64,000 bases of DNA, taken from positions 124,001 to 188,000 of the forward strand of contig BLAL01000068.1 in the NCBI GenBank assembly GCA_015698045.1, written 5' to 3'. This stretch comes from Rhizophagus clarus. Its lineage: Eukaryota > Glomeromycota > Glomeromycetes > Glomerales > Glomeraceae. How positions within the stretch are numbered: position 1 is the first letter of the stretch; every line of letters starts with the position of its first letter. Shown piece after piece: positions 50,498 to 62,881 of the stretch. The notes under the pieces are model-generated. The model saw only the letters and a program-made list of their open reading frames with translations. It made no database searches and was not told the origin of the DNA. Both the position numbers and the translations under genes were made by a program.

Positions 50498-52138
50498 AGA
50501 TGACCAATGCAAATTAAATTATCGTACAGATAAGTTATCAGTAATTTAATGGGATAAACAAATTTCCGATTTAATTTACATTTACCGTAACCGACATTTT
50601 TGACTTTTTTTTTCGATCGACAAACCATGGGTTTTAAACTTTAATTGTTAAGAGCTTTTTATACGAATTCTGTTATTGAATTTAATAAAAGAATGTAATA
50701 ATTTTTAATTACTAATTACAGTATTAATTTAAAATTATGTGTGATTTATTAAAGATTTTATTTTTTTTGAAAAATATATATATGTGTGTGTTTTATGTTA
50801 ATATAATGATTGCATGGTTTTCAAAAATAGTAAAAAAAAAAAAAATGCCAAGATTTATTTTAATAAAATATGTAACCCGTCAAACAACATTAAATTTATG
50901 GTAATATAGTAATGATTGTAACCAAAATAACCAAAACAAATAAAATCAAACCTAATTTAGTATAAAATTTTTAATGGACATAAACCTGGGTCATGTTTAC
51001 GTCATGAATGGGAAAAAATTTTGTTATTTGTTTCAAATGAAATAAAATTTGTCCAATCATATAAAAAGTTTTTCGCCCACTGACCCGGGTAAACAACTTG
51101 GTAAATTGGACTATCGTTATAGAAATCGGCTAAATATTTTATTTTTTTTTTTCATACAGGCTCTTTCCGTAATTTCCCATAATTTTGGCAAAAACTGAGT
51201 ATAGTTAAGATAACCGCCTAAAGAATTATCATCGGCTCATCGGCTCATTTTCTTAACGTTTATAGTAATGTTATTAGTTCATTTAGAATTCAATTATCCG
51301 GTTATATTGAGGGTGTTCCATACTTGTCGCGGTCAGCCAATAAATTTTAATATCTAGTTAGCGTTTGTTTTAATTGTAAATGTAAATACAATATTTTTGA
51401 ATTGTATCATTAAAAAGCATAATTTTATTCATACCTTAATAATAAATGAATTTGTAACTAAGAAAGTTATCGTTCTCAAAACACCAAATTAATAATATCC
51501 AAAGTATCATATTCCTTTCTCTAAGAAAATTACTCCATCCATAAGCATATCTAAAACGAAAATATTTCCGTAAAATTGATATAATGATCTTTTTTTTTAT
51601 TTTAAAAAAAAAGAAAAAAAAAAAAAATAGTCGTCAAAAATTTTATTATTTAAATTCTCATACAAAAAAAACATTTGAAAAATTTTTCAAGTAAAATTCT
51701 TCGCAATAAGAAGAGCGATAATTTGGAATGATTTATGTGAAAGCGAAAATTTTAACGTAAGATTATATTATTTCAATAGTTATATCAAAAAATTCATTAT
51801 TGTCTAAAACTTTGGATATACGATATAATTATTATCATATATATTATAGGCGATTTTCAACTGTGGTGCAAAATTTGACGATCTGAAAATATTTGATCCA
51901 AGCGGTACATCGTAAAAGTCAATCATGTGATTTATTACGATAATCCAAAGCAATGGCTTGTTTTTTTTTATTCACATTTATCCATAAAGTTTTTTAGACA
52001 ATAAAACCACATAGCCACTAAATTTATATCGAACCAAACCACTTGGAAGTTGGAACGGCAGGTTCGTTATATTTAATAGCGACTGTATTATCGCAATCAC
52101 GCATTTTGTGAAGACGCCCTATATCTAATGTTCAAATT
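50498..52138. other. Intergenic, no gene seen
   Basis: AT-rich sequence with short homopolymer and (TA)n/(TG)n tracts (near 50777-50792). No supported frame. Confidence 0.45.
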
Positions 52139-52850
52139 TATCCGATCCGACTTAATCCGCTATCCGTTTATCCGATCCGATTAAAATCCATCATCCGAAA
52201 TATCCGCATAAGTACTATCCGGGTTATCTGTTAATACCATTAAAATTACAGTTGGCTATAATTCCGGCCGGAATTAACCGATCGACACGTAAATTTTCTT
52301 TTTTGGAAGAATTGTGCAACATGAATTCCATTTTCCTTTTTTTTGGAATTCGGTAACATCACGTGATCATGCGTGTCGCGCCAAAGGATATTAGATTTGT
52401 CGGATATCCGTCGGATGAATCCATCATCCGAAATATCCGATCCGTTATTTATCCGCTATCCGTTTATCCGATCCGATTAAAATCCATCATCCGAAATATC
52501 CGCATAAGTACTATCCGGGTTATCTGTTAATACCATTAAAATTACAGTTGGCTATAATTCCGGCCGGAATTAACCGATCGACACGTAAATTTTCTTTTTT
52601 GGAAGAATTGTGCAACATGAATTCCATTTTCCTTTTTTTTGGAATTCGGTAACATCACGTGATCATGCGTGTCGCGCCAAAGGATATTAGATTTGTCGGA
52701 TATCCGTCGGATGAATCCATCATCCGAAATATCCGATCCGTTATTTATCCGCCATCCGATTTATCCGATCCGTCAATGTATCCGTCATCCGTTTATCCGC
52801 CAGATAACGTATATCCGTCAAACCAGATAACGATTGGCACACTACCTATA
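52139..52850. repeat. Tandem duplication, 296-bp unit, with TATCCG motif arrays
   Basis: 52161-52456 and 52457-52752 appear identical base for base. Each unit starts with repeated TATCCGATCCG motifs, has a central perfect palindrome AATTCCGGCCGGAATT (first copy at 52260-52275), and ends with GATATCCGTCGGATGAATCC-type motifs. The motif array continues to about 52825. The frame at 52659-52856 is a translation of the repeat, not a gene. Confidence 0.9.
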
Positions 52851-52980
52851 TCGTGAAAGATAAAATTTGCTCTATCTTTTTTTGTACATAATTTGATTAT
52901 ACAAGGATAAAAAAATATATTAACCGTTAATAGATTTATTTATTAAACTATTGCATGATACACATATTTCGAATTATTAA

Positions 52981-53324
52981 TTAATTTTGCTTTCCTGTTC
53001 CTTCACAACTATAACAACCCGATCCATCACAATCAGAACTCAGTCACAGACCATTAGAACCATAACCTGGCTCCTCTCCAGATCCTCTACAATTAGAATA
53101 AGTAATAGTTCCTGATCCGATACAAGAAGAACAACAAATTATTCTTGGTATTCTTCCTAATCCATTACAATCGGAACAACCAATTTTTCTTACTCCGTAA
53201 CAATTATAATAAATAGGATCATTAGGAAAGTAATAAACTGGCTTTCCAGATCCATTACAATTAGAACAAGTAATAATAGTTACTGATCCGAGACAAGAAG
53301 GCACGCAGTCAGACCTTTATCCAT
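52981..53324 (-). pseudogene. CxxCxGxG-repeat (DnaJ zinc-finger-like) protein, broken
   Basis: The main frame (53304-53044) contains CSNCNGSG, CSDCNGLG, CSSCIGSG and the degenerate SNCRGSG, spaced as in the central zinc-binding domain of type I DnaJ proteins. After a TGA at 53046-53044 the same frame continues with SDCDGSG and SCEGTGKQN to a stop at 52981. Upstream, an ATG at 53324 is one base out of frame with the rest. No J domain is present, so this was a stand-alone zinc-finger protein of the kind that can bind unfolded protein or assist redox folding. One frameshift and one stop make it a probable pseudogene. Confidence 0.7.
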
Positions 53325-55620
53325 TGTAGCTTAATAAGTGCAGTTATAATTCATGAATTTTAAAAAAAGATAGTTATCATGAGATGTTGGCATAAAAATT
53401 ACTCGGTACTCATCTAATATTTTTAAAATTATATAGAGAAAACGTAATGTATTATTATTTTTAGTTAGTATGGCGTGTTAGCGTGTACTAATTATTAGTT
53501 ACTTGTACTTTTCTTTAGGCTTTTTAACAGGGGTATCTTCAAGGACCTATAGACGATTTTTTTTTCGATTTCGATTTTTGTTTATGCTCATTAAATAAGT
53601 AATTTAATGAGGAGTCATCCCTTTATTTTAGAATATCTTTGTTATCTTTAGTTTATGTGCACACTTTATTCGGGCATTGTAGTTCCTCAAAATATCGTGG
53701 TTATTTACGTACACCATCTTATTCACGAACAATAAATAACCACATGAAATGTGTGATCTACCATGCAAGACACAAAGTTGGGTCGATCGTTATTATTTAC
53801 TTATCATTTTAGTAAACCGTGCATGTGACGTCATATTTTTCTTAATTTTATTTGCTGCACGAAAGTATTAGTACTTGTAATAAGTGAATTAAAATTAATT
53901 TTCAGTACAAGTACAAAAATATGCAAAGTAATTTACATGATACGGTAATATAAAGATATTTAGGATTATTTTTAGTGGTTTGTATTTACATTCAAGTATA
54001 CCTTTTTTTATTAGATCTATTATTCAATTTTAGATTCTTTGTAACTAAATCAAGTCTCATTCTAAAACAATTCATTATATCAATAATTGAAGTGAGTCAG
54101 ATGAATATCTTGGGAAATAAAAAACATAAGCGGTAGCATTAGTCCGTGTATTTGCGTACAAGTGTACTATTAACCCTAGCTTGTGATAATCCTTTCATAT
54201 TTTCTCAAAAAATAGTAGTGTTTTTCTTTCAAGATTCTTCTGTTGCACAAACACAGGGTAATACTATACAAAGAATTTATAATAAAACTTACTGCTGCAA
54301 AGATCTACTTCGTGCAATTTTACGTCCTACGAAAAGATATTACTATATAGAACATTATCTGATATCTTACTTCCGCGCAAGAAATTTTGATATTCTTATT
54401 GATGTTACAAATAATGTAATAATCAATGAAGGGACACAAATCCTAAGCTAGTGCCATTCAAAAATTAATACGATTTAGAATTGTTTATCTAATCAGCGCG
54501 TGTGCAAAGTATTAAATTATTTTTTACGAACTTTTTCTTCTCAAAATAAAGAGATGCGTAGGAAATTACATAAAAGAATTTTCTGGTATCTTCGCCATTC
54601 TATTTCAAGAACAACAACATCAATTAGGGAATAGTAAATTATACTATGGACGCACTAACAGACTAACTTAACACGAGAGCTTACATTTCAGAATTAACAA
54701 TTAGGCTATCTATAGGAGTGTTATTATTATTATCATTAAATTTATCAAATGAATTTTGAAGAAGCATGTCCATAATATTCCATATAAAGGGAGAGATAAA
54801 AAAAATAATGGAATTATCGAAATATAAATGTGAAAACCAAGGACTATTATGAAGAAAGTTTAAACCAACCTACGTCTGTAAACAGGATGTGGACGGTAAT
54901 AATCGTAATATTCGTGAGAGACTGATGAGGCCCAGATTTTTTATTCGATAGACCGGTATCGTGGTACTCAAGTCCTATCAGGTAATGCATGCCGTGCGCG
55001 TATACGTGAGGCAGGTTGATTGGATGATGCCTCGACTAATCATCAAATCGATTTTCTGACTATTTCTTACTACAGTAAGCTATCATCAAACTTGCGAAGA
55101 AGAAAAATTTGTTTGCTTTATTACTACAACGCTTATCTCGCTTATCTTTGTTATTTTAATCTTAATTGTCAATCAATTATCATAAAATCAATAATAAAAT
55201 TAACAGCTGTTGATATAGAAATACTCCGTTATGTTCGATTCTTTATACAAAGTACTTTTCTTAGTGAATGTAGAGTCAGGTTAAAGTTTAGTATGTTAAT
55301 ATGTTAATTATTACAATAAATTATCGCATAAGCGTATAGAAAATTATTAAGAAATAAAAATTTTAATATAACAAAATATCAGCGGCACATTGTAAAATAA
55401 TCGATATAAAAGATATTCTGAACCATAATGTTAAATAAAACTTGTTCTCTATATTTCTTTAACTTAATTACTCGTATGATATTATTTCCCTATTACAATA
55501 AATTTATTAAAAAGTTTATTAACCGGTCAAGATAAACTAGTTGAGACAGCAAACTGGTTAAAATGTCTGTTAACTTGTAAATAAATATCATAGTGAAAAT
55601 TGTAGCAGCAAATAGTTTTT
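53325..55620. other. Intergenic, weak frames only
   Basis: Frames at 54146-54451 (101 codons, no ATG start) and 55020-55307 (95 codons) are of mixed composition but have no motif, partner exon or repeat. I do not call them genes. Confidence 0.35.
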
Positions 55621-55631
55621 TATACTTAATA

Positions 55632-55773
55632 TATGGGAGGCGGTCAATAGAAAAGGGGGAAATCAAAAATTTTTCACTAATTTTGTGCACATGACTCATG
55701 ACAGAGATCAGCAAAGTGGTTAATTTTTGACCAAAATTTGGATTTCTCCCTTTTTTACTGACCGTCTCCCATA
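55632..55773. mobile_element. MITE, about 142 bp, with 7-9 bp target duplication
   Basis: The left end TATGGGAGGCGGTCA and right end TGACCGTCTCCCATA are inverted copies, and AAAGGGGGAAATC pairs with GATTTCTCCCTTTT inside. The flanks repeat TACTTAATA on both sides. A duplication of this length points to a hAT-like transposase. No coding capacity; the minus-strand frame 55493-55795 runs through it. Confidence 0.8.
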
Positions 55774-56443
55774 TACTTAATATTTTATGTATCAAAATTA
55801 CACTTCAGCAAATGTCAATTAAAAGATTTATGCATTTTAAACATATTTAGGTATGAAGAGGACACAAAAAAAAACCATAACACAGGGCTGTTAAAAGAAA
55901 TTGAAATTTGCGTAACTGAAAATTAAATTTGCCGATCAGAATTAAGTTTTAACCGGTTAAAGCCCTTAGACAAATAGTCACTGGCTAATGTTTTGCTGAC
56001 ATAAAATGTGTTTAATTTACCAAAAAAAAACTTAAAATATTACTCATTGCCACAAATCTTAAATATTACACTAAAATAGAAATTCAGATTTCATTTTGAA
56101 ATTAACAAAATGTTATACAGGAATTTTAGAAAGTATATACTGTACCGAGAAAACATAACAAATGTATCACATGCATTTGAGTACATAATTTCTAACACAA
56201 TCAAAATTTCTACGCCCATGGATAAAACTTTCTTCAAAAAGAGAATTCATTTGTTTTTTTAAAAAAATTTCACAAGCGTTGCATGATCTTCATAATATTT
56301 AATATCAGAATGTTCAAGGTCTTACAACCATCGCATTTTGTTTGTTGGTCAAACATTCTGATGCATGTTTTGGAATGAAAATCATTTAATTTTTTTTTTT
56401 TGATTACATAATATATGTAAGGGTTCTTATTGTACCGCATTGT
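55774..56443. other. Intergenic upstream of P450
   Basis: AT-rich, with no supported frame. Confidence 0.45.
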
Positions 56444-56452
56444 TATATAAAA
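56444..56452 (+). promoter_or_regulatory. TATA-like box
   Basis: TATATAAAA lies 80 bp before the proposed start codon of the P450 at 56532. Confidence 0.35.
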
Positions 56453-56531
56453 TGTGCGTTATTAATTATTATTATTTTTTAAGTTTTAATTGATTAATAA
56501 ATATAATTTTTTTTTCTGTCATTTATTAACA

Positions 56532-58263
56532 ATGATATCCACAATTATTTCATCGTTTGGAATTTGTGATATATTTTATCTTTTGTTAACTTTTATAATT
56601 ATTTATGTAACTCATTATTATTATAAATATTTTACTCGACTAAATCCTTTACCCGGTCCGTTCCCAATTCCTTTTCTTGGTAATGTTCATCAAAAAATAG
56701 GATTTGAATATAGTGATTGGTTGATGTTAATGCATAAAAAATATGGAGATATGTATGAAATAAATTTTGTAGGACAACGTTCTATCGTATTATGTAGAAC
56801 AGATCTTATTGAAAATATGAATGTACCTACAACAAAAACTAAATATCCTTTTAGATTTCATATTAATGAAGGTCTTAAAGAGTATGGTTATATTGGAACT
56901 GGTTTGGTTAATAATAATGATCATAAATCTTGGAAATATAATCGTCAATTTTTTAGTCAAGCAATGATGACTCCAAGTTTTAATCATCAATCTATTGATT
57001 GGACTAATGAATTATGGAATGAAATGGATTCTTATTGGATTAAACTTGGTGATGATCATGATTTGGATCTTATAAAATGGATGCTTAGATTCGCAAATGA
57101 AATAATTTTTAAAATTTCTACCGGAAAAAAAAATAATGCTGTAGCTTCTTATTATAATTCTCTTATTCCTGAAAATTTTAATAATTTAAGTGAACAAGAA
57201 AGAGAAAAAATTAGTGATTCTGAAGATTTTATTCATTCAATTGAAACTTTAATAAGTGGAATGATTTATTTTGTTATTTTCAATAAGTTTATTCGTAATT
57301 ACGTTCCATTCATTCGTGGAATGATAAAAAGATTATTAAAAAATAGAGATTATTTATTTGAAAGAATAAGTGATATTATTAAAGAAAGAAAATTGGAAAT
57401 TGAAAATACACCATTAGATCAGCCTCTTCGTCACGATATATTGACATCCTTTATAACTGCGAATACGTCACGTGATATTAATTCAACGAAACATGGAGAT
57501 CCCGATTTGTTAAGACCAATGACTGACAAAGAGATTTTTGGTAATGTCCTTGATGCCATTAGCGGAGGAACCGATACCGTAAGTATTTTGAGTTATTCTT
57601 TTTTTTAAACAAACATTCATTATTATTATTTTTTATTTTTTAAAAATCTTATTGCCTTTATAAAATTACCAGATGGCAAATTTGCTTTGCTTTGTCGTGT
57701 ATTATCTTGGACATTATCCTGAAGTGAAACAACGATTGCGTCAAGAATTAGATGAAGTTCTTGGAAATGATTTAACGAAACCTATAACTTATAATGAAAT
57801 TGAAAAATTATATTATTGTGATGCAGTTATTAAAGAAGTATATCGACATTCTCCTATAACTTTTTTTATCGCTCGTATAAATTCTGAAAAAGATGATGTT
57901 GGAGGTTTTAATTGGCCTGAAGGAACTTCATTTAATATACTTTATTCAGCAATAATGATGAGTAAGGATTATTGGACTGATCCTGAAAAATTTGATCCTT
58001 ATAGATTTTATAAAATTGAAGAAAATGATAATTATTTACTTGAAAAGCAATATGTTAAAAATTCTTTTACCATATTTGGAGGTGGAATTAGAATTTGTCC
58101 TGGAAGAAAATTGGCTATGATAGAATTAAAATGTTTATTAGCATCAATTTATAGGAAATATGATGTTGAATTAACTGATTTGAATGCTCCACTTAAACAT
58201 GAATCTGGTCTATTTACAACTTGTAAAGAATTACTTGTTAAGATTAAACCGAGAAAATTTTAA
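56532..58263 (+). CDS. Cytochrome P450 monooxygenase, diverged member
   Basis: Exons 56532-57578 and 57673-58263 with a 94-bp intron (GTAAGT...ACCAG) give 545 residues. I start at the second ATG because it aligns with the starts of the two minus-strand paralogues; an in-frame ATG at 56490 would add 14 residues. An N-terminal hydrophobic helix (about 9-30) leads to PLPGPFPIPFLGN. GGTDT ends exon 1, EVYR is at 404-407, DPYRF replaces the usual PERF, and FGGGIRICPG has its cysteine at 491. The intron is at exactly the same codon as in the paralogues. Expected to be an ER-anchored monooxygenase of unknown substrate, older in divergence than the 43.9/48.4 kb pair and on the opposite strand. Confidence 0.93.
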
Positions 58264-58850
58264 ATGTACTAATTTTTTTTGTCTAAACCGTATTTTCTTT
58301 GGTACCTGATACATTTTTGTAGCTTTTGCAGTATTCATTTTTATCATAAAATTCACTATTTGAACGGGAAATATTTATTTTTATTTTAAAGTTGGTATTA
58401 ATTTTTTCATTATTAATAAAAAATAAATTATTCAAATAAATTACTTATCAAATAAATTATTAAATAAACGTTTTTAAGTGACATTCAACTGTAAATACAT
58501 TTTCTTATTCTTGGAAATCTATTCTCTCTTATAATGAATAAATTAGAAAACTATGGGATTTTGATAAACATTCACTCGACCAAATAATTGGATAATTGTT
58601 TACCCCATAAATTAACTATCACGTGATTCTTGGCAGAATTATGGTTAATTGCGGCATTTTGGTATTAAGAGTGTCAGGTGACAAATAGTCTGTGACAAAT
58701 AGAATTCATATACCAAAAAAATTATCCCTGAAATATTTAGTAAAAATAGAGGGAGGGGGTATAATGTGAAGTGACGATTATTTTTTTAAAATCAGATGAA
58801 ATATTGGAGATTTTAATATTTAAACTCCGGATGCACGAGACTGCGTAATT
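58264..58850. other. Intergenic between P450 and kinase gene
   Basis: AT-rich, no frame. Confidence 0.45.
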
Positions 58851-58853
58851 AAA

Positions 58854-58993
58854 AAGGTAACTATACTATGAAGTTTGATACGATCTAACCATAAATAATT
58901 GTCAAATAAAAGACTGTATTAAATGAAAATAATTAATAAGGTAATTAATTATACCATGAACTTTTGGACGATCTAACCATAAATAATTGTCGA
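58854..58993. repeat. Two direct repeats 88 bp apart upstream of the kinase gene
   Basis: GATCTAACCATAAATAATTG occurs at 58882 and 58970, each preceded by a related AAGGTAA-TAT-ATGAA segment. They lie about 130-220 bp before the start codon at 59102 and could be promoter elements or a small tandem repeat. Confidence 0.5.
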
Positions 58994-59053
58994 AAAGTAT
59001 TGCATGAATTTATGCATCAACCGTATCATATGCGCCCTTTTGCATAAAGATCA

Positions 59054-59062
59054 TATATATAA
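59054..59062 (+). promoter_or_regulatory. TATA-like box
   Basis: TATATATAA lies 40 bp before the start codon of the kinase gene. Confidence 0.3.
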
Positions 59063-59101
59063 CATGTTGCGAATAAAGAAATTTTAAAAGCTGTTTATAA
59101 A

Positions 59102-62100
59102 ATGTCTTTTCAAAATAGTGTGGATTATTTAGAATATTTAAAAAACAATCTTAAAAATCGGATCAGTGGAAATGAAGAAATTGATGATTTCGTTCAAAAT
59201 ATGCAGTTAAAAATTAAACATTATGATGATATAGTGTTTGAATGGATACCGTACAATCAGTTTCACGAAATTAAAGAAACAGGTAGAAATGAGTTTACAA
59301 CAAATTATTCGGTAATGTGGCGAAATGGTCCATTATATTGGGACGAACAGAATAACAAATATGCAAGGGCTTCAAATAAAAAAGTTGCCTTAAAACGTTT
59401 TCATAACCTGCGAAATCCCATTAAGTTCCTAATAAAAGAGGTATAATTATTTTGTATATTTTCTTTTTTTCAGTTTTATCATTAATATTTACCACTCATT
59501 TGTGTTTTAGACTGAAAAATATTCAATAAATAGATATGGCCATAAGTTTAATGAAATATATGGAATATCTCAAAACCCGGTTACAAATGATTATATTTTA
59601 GTTTTAAATAATTCCATAAACCTTGTAAAGTGGACAAGTGGAAATAAAAAAATTGATGATTTCATTCAAAAAATGCGTTTAAGATTGAATAAACGTGATG
59701 GTATAATACTTGAATGGATTCCATACGATCAGTTTAATGAAATTAGAGAAATTGGCAAATATGATTTTAAAACAACGTACTCAGCAATATGGAAGAATGG
59801 CCCATTATATTATATTGATCAATATAATATATATGCAAGGGATTTAAATAAAAAAATTTCTTTGAAATGTTTATATAATTCACAAGATGATATCGACAAA
59901 GTTCTATTTGAGGTATGAGGAGATTAAGGTATATTTCTATTTAAAGAATATAATTGTTAACTTTTTTTGCTCATGTTCTAGGCAGAAATATATTCAGAAT
60001 TATTTAAAATATATGGAATATCTCAAGATCCATATACAAGTAATTTTATTTTGGTCTTAAACTGGACAAGTGGAAATGAAAGAATTGATGATTTTATTCA
60101 AGAAATTCAATTAAGCACTAGTGAATATGGTGAAATGATATTTGAATGGATACCATATACTCAATTTGTTAAAATTAAAGAGACAGGCAAGAATGAGTCT
60201 ATGATAGCATATTCAGCTATATGGAAGGATGGTCCATTATATTATAAGCATTATCAGAATATATATTCAAATAGAGAAGTTACTTTAAAATGCTTACATA
60301 ATTCACAAGATCCTATTGAATTTGTAATAAATGAGGTATACCATTTTACAAATATTTTTCATTTTTTTTTTTATATAACAAATTTATCATTTTTATCTAT
60401 ATCCTAGGCCAAAAAATATATGTCAAATAGAAAAATCTTTGAGCCATGTGGAATATCTCAAAATCCATATACAAATAATTTTATTTTGGTTCAAAATAAT
60501 ATTACATGGATAAGTGGAAATGAAAGAATTGATGATTTTATTCAAGAAATTCAATTAAACACTGAAGAAATTGATATGATATTTGAATGGATACCATATA
60601 CTCGATTTGATAAAATTAAAGAAACAGGCAAGAATGAGTCTATGATAGTATATTCAACTATATGGAAGGATGGTCCATTATATTATAATTATTATCAGGA
60701 TAATACACGAAGATATTCAAATATAAAAGTTACTTTAAAATGCTTACATAATTCACAAAATCATATTGAATTTGTAATAAATGAGGTATACCATTTTACA
60801 AATATTTTTCTTTATTTTTTTTTTTTATATAACAAATTTATCATTTTTATCTATATTTCAGGCTAAAAAATATTTATCAAATAGAAAAATCTTTAAACCA
60901 TATGGAATATCTCAAAATCCATACACTAATGATTTTATTATCGTGCAAAATAATATTACATGGATAAGTGGAAATGAAAAAATTGATGATTTTATTCAAG
61001 AAATTCAATTAAACACTAAATTAAATGATATTATATTTGAATGGATACCATATACTCAATTTGATAAAATTAAAGAGACAGGCAAGAATGAGTCTATGAT
61101 AGCATATTCAGCTATATGGAAGGATGGTCCATTATATTTTGTTAATACACGGAGATATTCAAATAAAGAAGTTACTTTAAAATGCTTACATAATTCACGA
61201 GATCCTATTGAATTTGTAATAAATGAGGTATACCATTTTTACAATTATTTTTCTTTATTTTTTTTTTTTTTTATAACAAATTTATCATTTTTATCTATAT
61301 TTCAGGCTAAAAAATATTTATCAAATAGAAAAATCTTTGAACCATGTGGTATATCTCAAAATCCATACACTAATGATTTTATTTTAGTGCAAAATAATAT
61401 TACATGGATAAGTGGAAATGAAAGAATTGATGATTTTATTCAAGAAATTCAATTAAACACTAAATTTGATGATACAATATTTGAATGGATACCATATGAT
61501 CAATTTGTTAAAATTGAGGAAATAGGCAGAGGTGGTTTTGCTACAATATATTCAGCAATATGGAAGAATGGCCCATTAAAGGAACAGAATGGCAATTATA
61601 AAAGAAATTCAAATAAGAACATTGCTTTAAAATGCTTAGACAATTTACAAAGACCTACTGATGAATTACTAAATGAGGTATAAATTTCTTATGAATTCTA
61701 TTAATATACAGTATATTTGTAATATATTTAATATATTTATTTATACTAATATTTAATAGGTAAAAGCATATTCAACTGGAATGATTGATAATAGTAATAT
61801 TTTGAAAATATATGGAATATCTCAAAATCCAAATACAAAAGATTATATCATTGTTCTTCACTATATGGAAGGTGGAAACTTTAATAATTGGATATATGTA
61901 AATGAAAATTTTAAATATTTTAGTTGGAAAAAGAAGATAAGAACATTATATTTTATTGCACGTGGTCTTAAAGAAATTCATAAAAAAAAGATGGCTCATC
62001 ATGATTTTCATACAGGAAATATATTATTTGATTCTCCTTTAATGGAACAATATGTTAACAGAACATATATTTCAGATATGGGATTATGTAGAAGAATTGG

Positions 62101-62596
62101 CGAAAACAACCAAAATAATATTTATGGTGTTATGCCTTATGTAGCTCCTGAAGTACTAAGAGGAAGACCTTATACTCAAGCATCAGATATCTATAGTTTT
62201 GGTATGATGATGTATTTTGTGGCAACTGGAAGACAGCCTTTTGATAATTGTGCGCATGATCATATTTTAGCATTAGATATATGCAAGGGAACTAGACCTG
62301 AATTAAAAGAGCAAGAAGCACCAAAAAGCTATATTAACTTAATGAGGAAATGTTGGAATTCAAATCCCCATAATAGACCTAATGTAACTAAGTTATATCA
62401 ATCACTATGGTCAATTAACATAAATGATTCAGAAATTGAAAGAGCAGAGAACTATAGGAATCTACATCTTACTTCTTTAATGGAAAGTAGACAAACAGCC
62501 ACTCATCCTCAAGCTATTTATACATCTCGATTACTTAACCCTTTTACAAAAGATCTTCAAAATTCAGAATGCTTAGACTGCGCAATCTTAGATTAG
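59102..62596 (+). CDS. Kinase with six tandem N-lobe modules, seven exons
   Basis: Seven exons join in frame to 1015 residues: 59102-59440, 59511-59912, 59982-60335, 60408-60785, 60862-61227, 61306-61677, 61760-62596. Every intron is phase 0 and follows a GAG codon with GTAT. Each exon from 2 to 6 reads: helix C to strand 5 text (IYGISQNP-type), then a W(T/I)SGNxxIDDFIQ linker, EWIPY, strand 1-2 and a strand 3 lysine (xxLK). Exon 1 has only the second half. In exons 1-5 the glycine loop is degenerate (for example TGKNESMIAYS); in exon 6 it is intact (GRGGFATIYS, residues 687-696, lysine 722). Exon 7 completes the kinase: HHDFHTGN around D819, DMG at 833 instead of DFG, APE at 856, and the C-lobe. 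The last module should be an active Ser/Thr or TKL-like kinase. The five others are pseudo-N-lobes of unknown role. Confidence 0.88.
59982..61305 (+). repeat. Tandem exon-plus-intron duplication within the kinase gene
   Basis: Three units, 59982-60407 (426 bp), 60408-60861 (454 bp) and 60862-61305 (444 bp), each consist of one exon and the intron after it, and exon 6 opens a fourth. Their introns share GTATACCATTTT at the start and AACAAATTTATCATTTTTAT before the acceptor, so introns were copied along with exons. Exon 2 with its intron is a more diverged unit of the same kind. Confidence 0.9.
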
Positions 62597-62881
62597 ATAT
62601 GAATGAAGCATATTATTAATGATTTTTACAAATTTAATTTTTTTAATTAAAGGGATATATTATATGTATTTAGAAATTTCTTTTAGTAAATATTAGTTTT
62701 TGTTCAACATTGATTATAATAGAGTATTGTAAATGTATGTTTCAATTTATATAAATAAAGTCAATCTGTAATTGGGGCAAACTTACATATATATAATATA
62801 TATTATTAAATTAAAGAAAATGAAAGAATGATAATTGTCCTTATCTACTGTGAATGCTAAAATAAAAGTTGATCATATATA
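62597..62881. other. 3' flank of the kinase gene
   Basis: AT-rich; AATAAAG at 62754 could be a polyadenylation signal about 160 bp after the stop. Nothing else seen. Confidence 0.4.

Noticed and set aside
52659-52856. 65-codon frame rich in YPS
   Set aside because: A translation of the TATCCG motif array.
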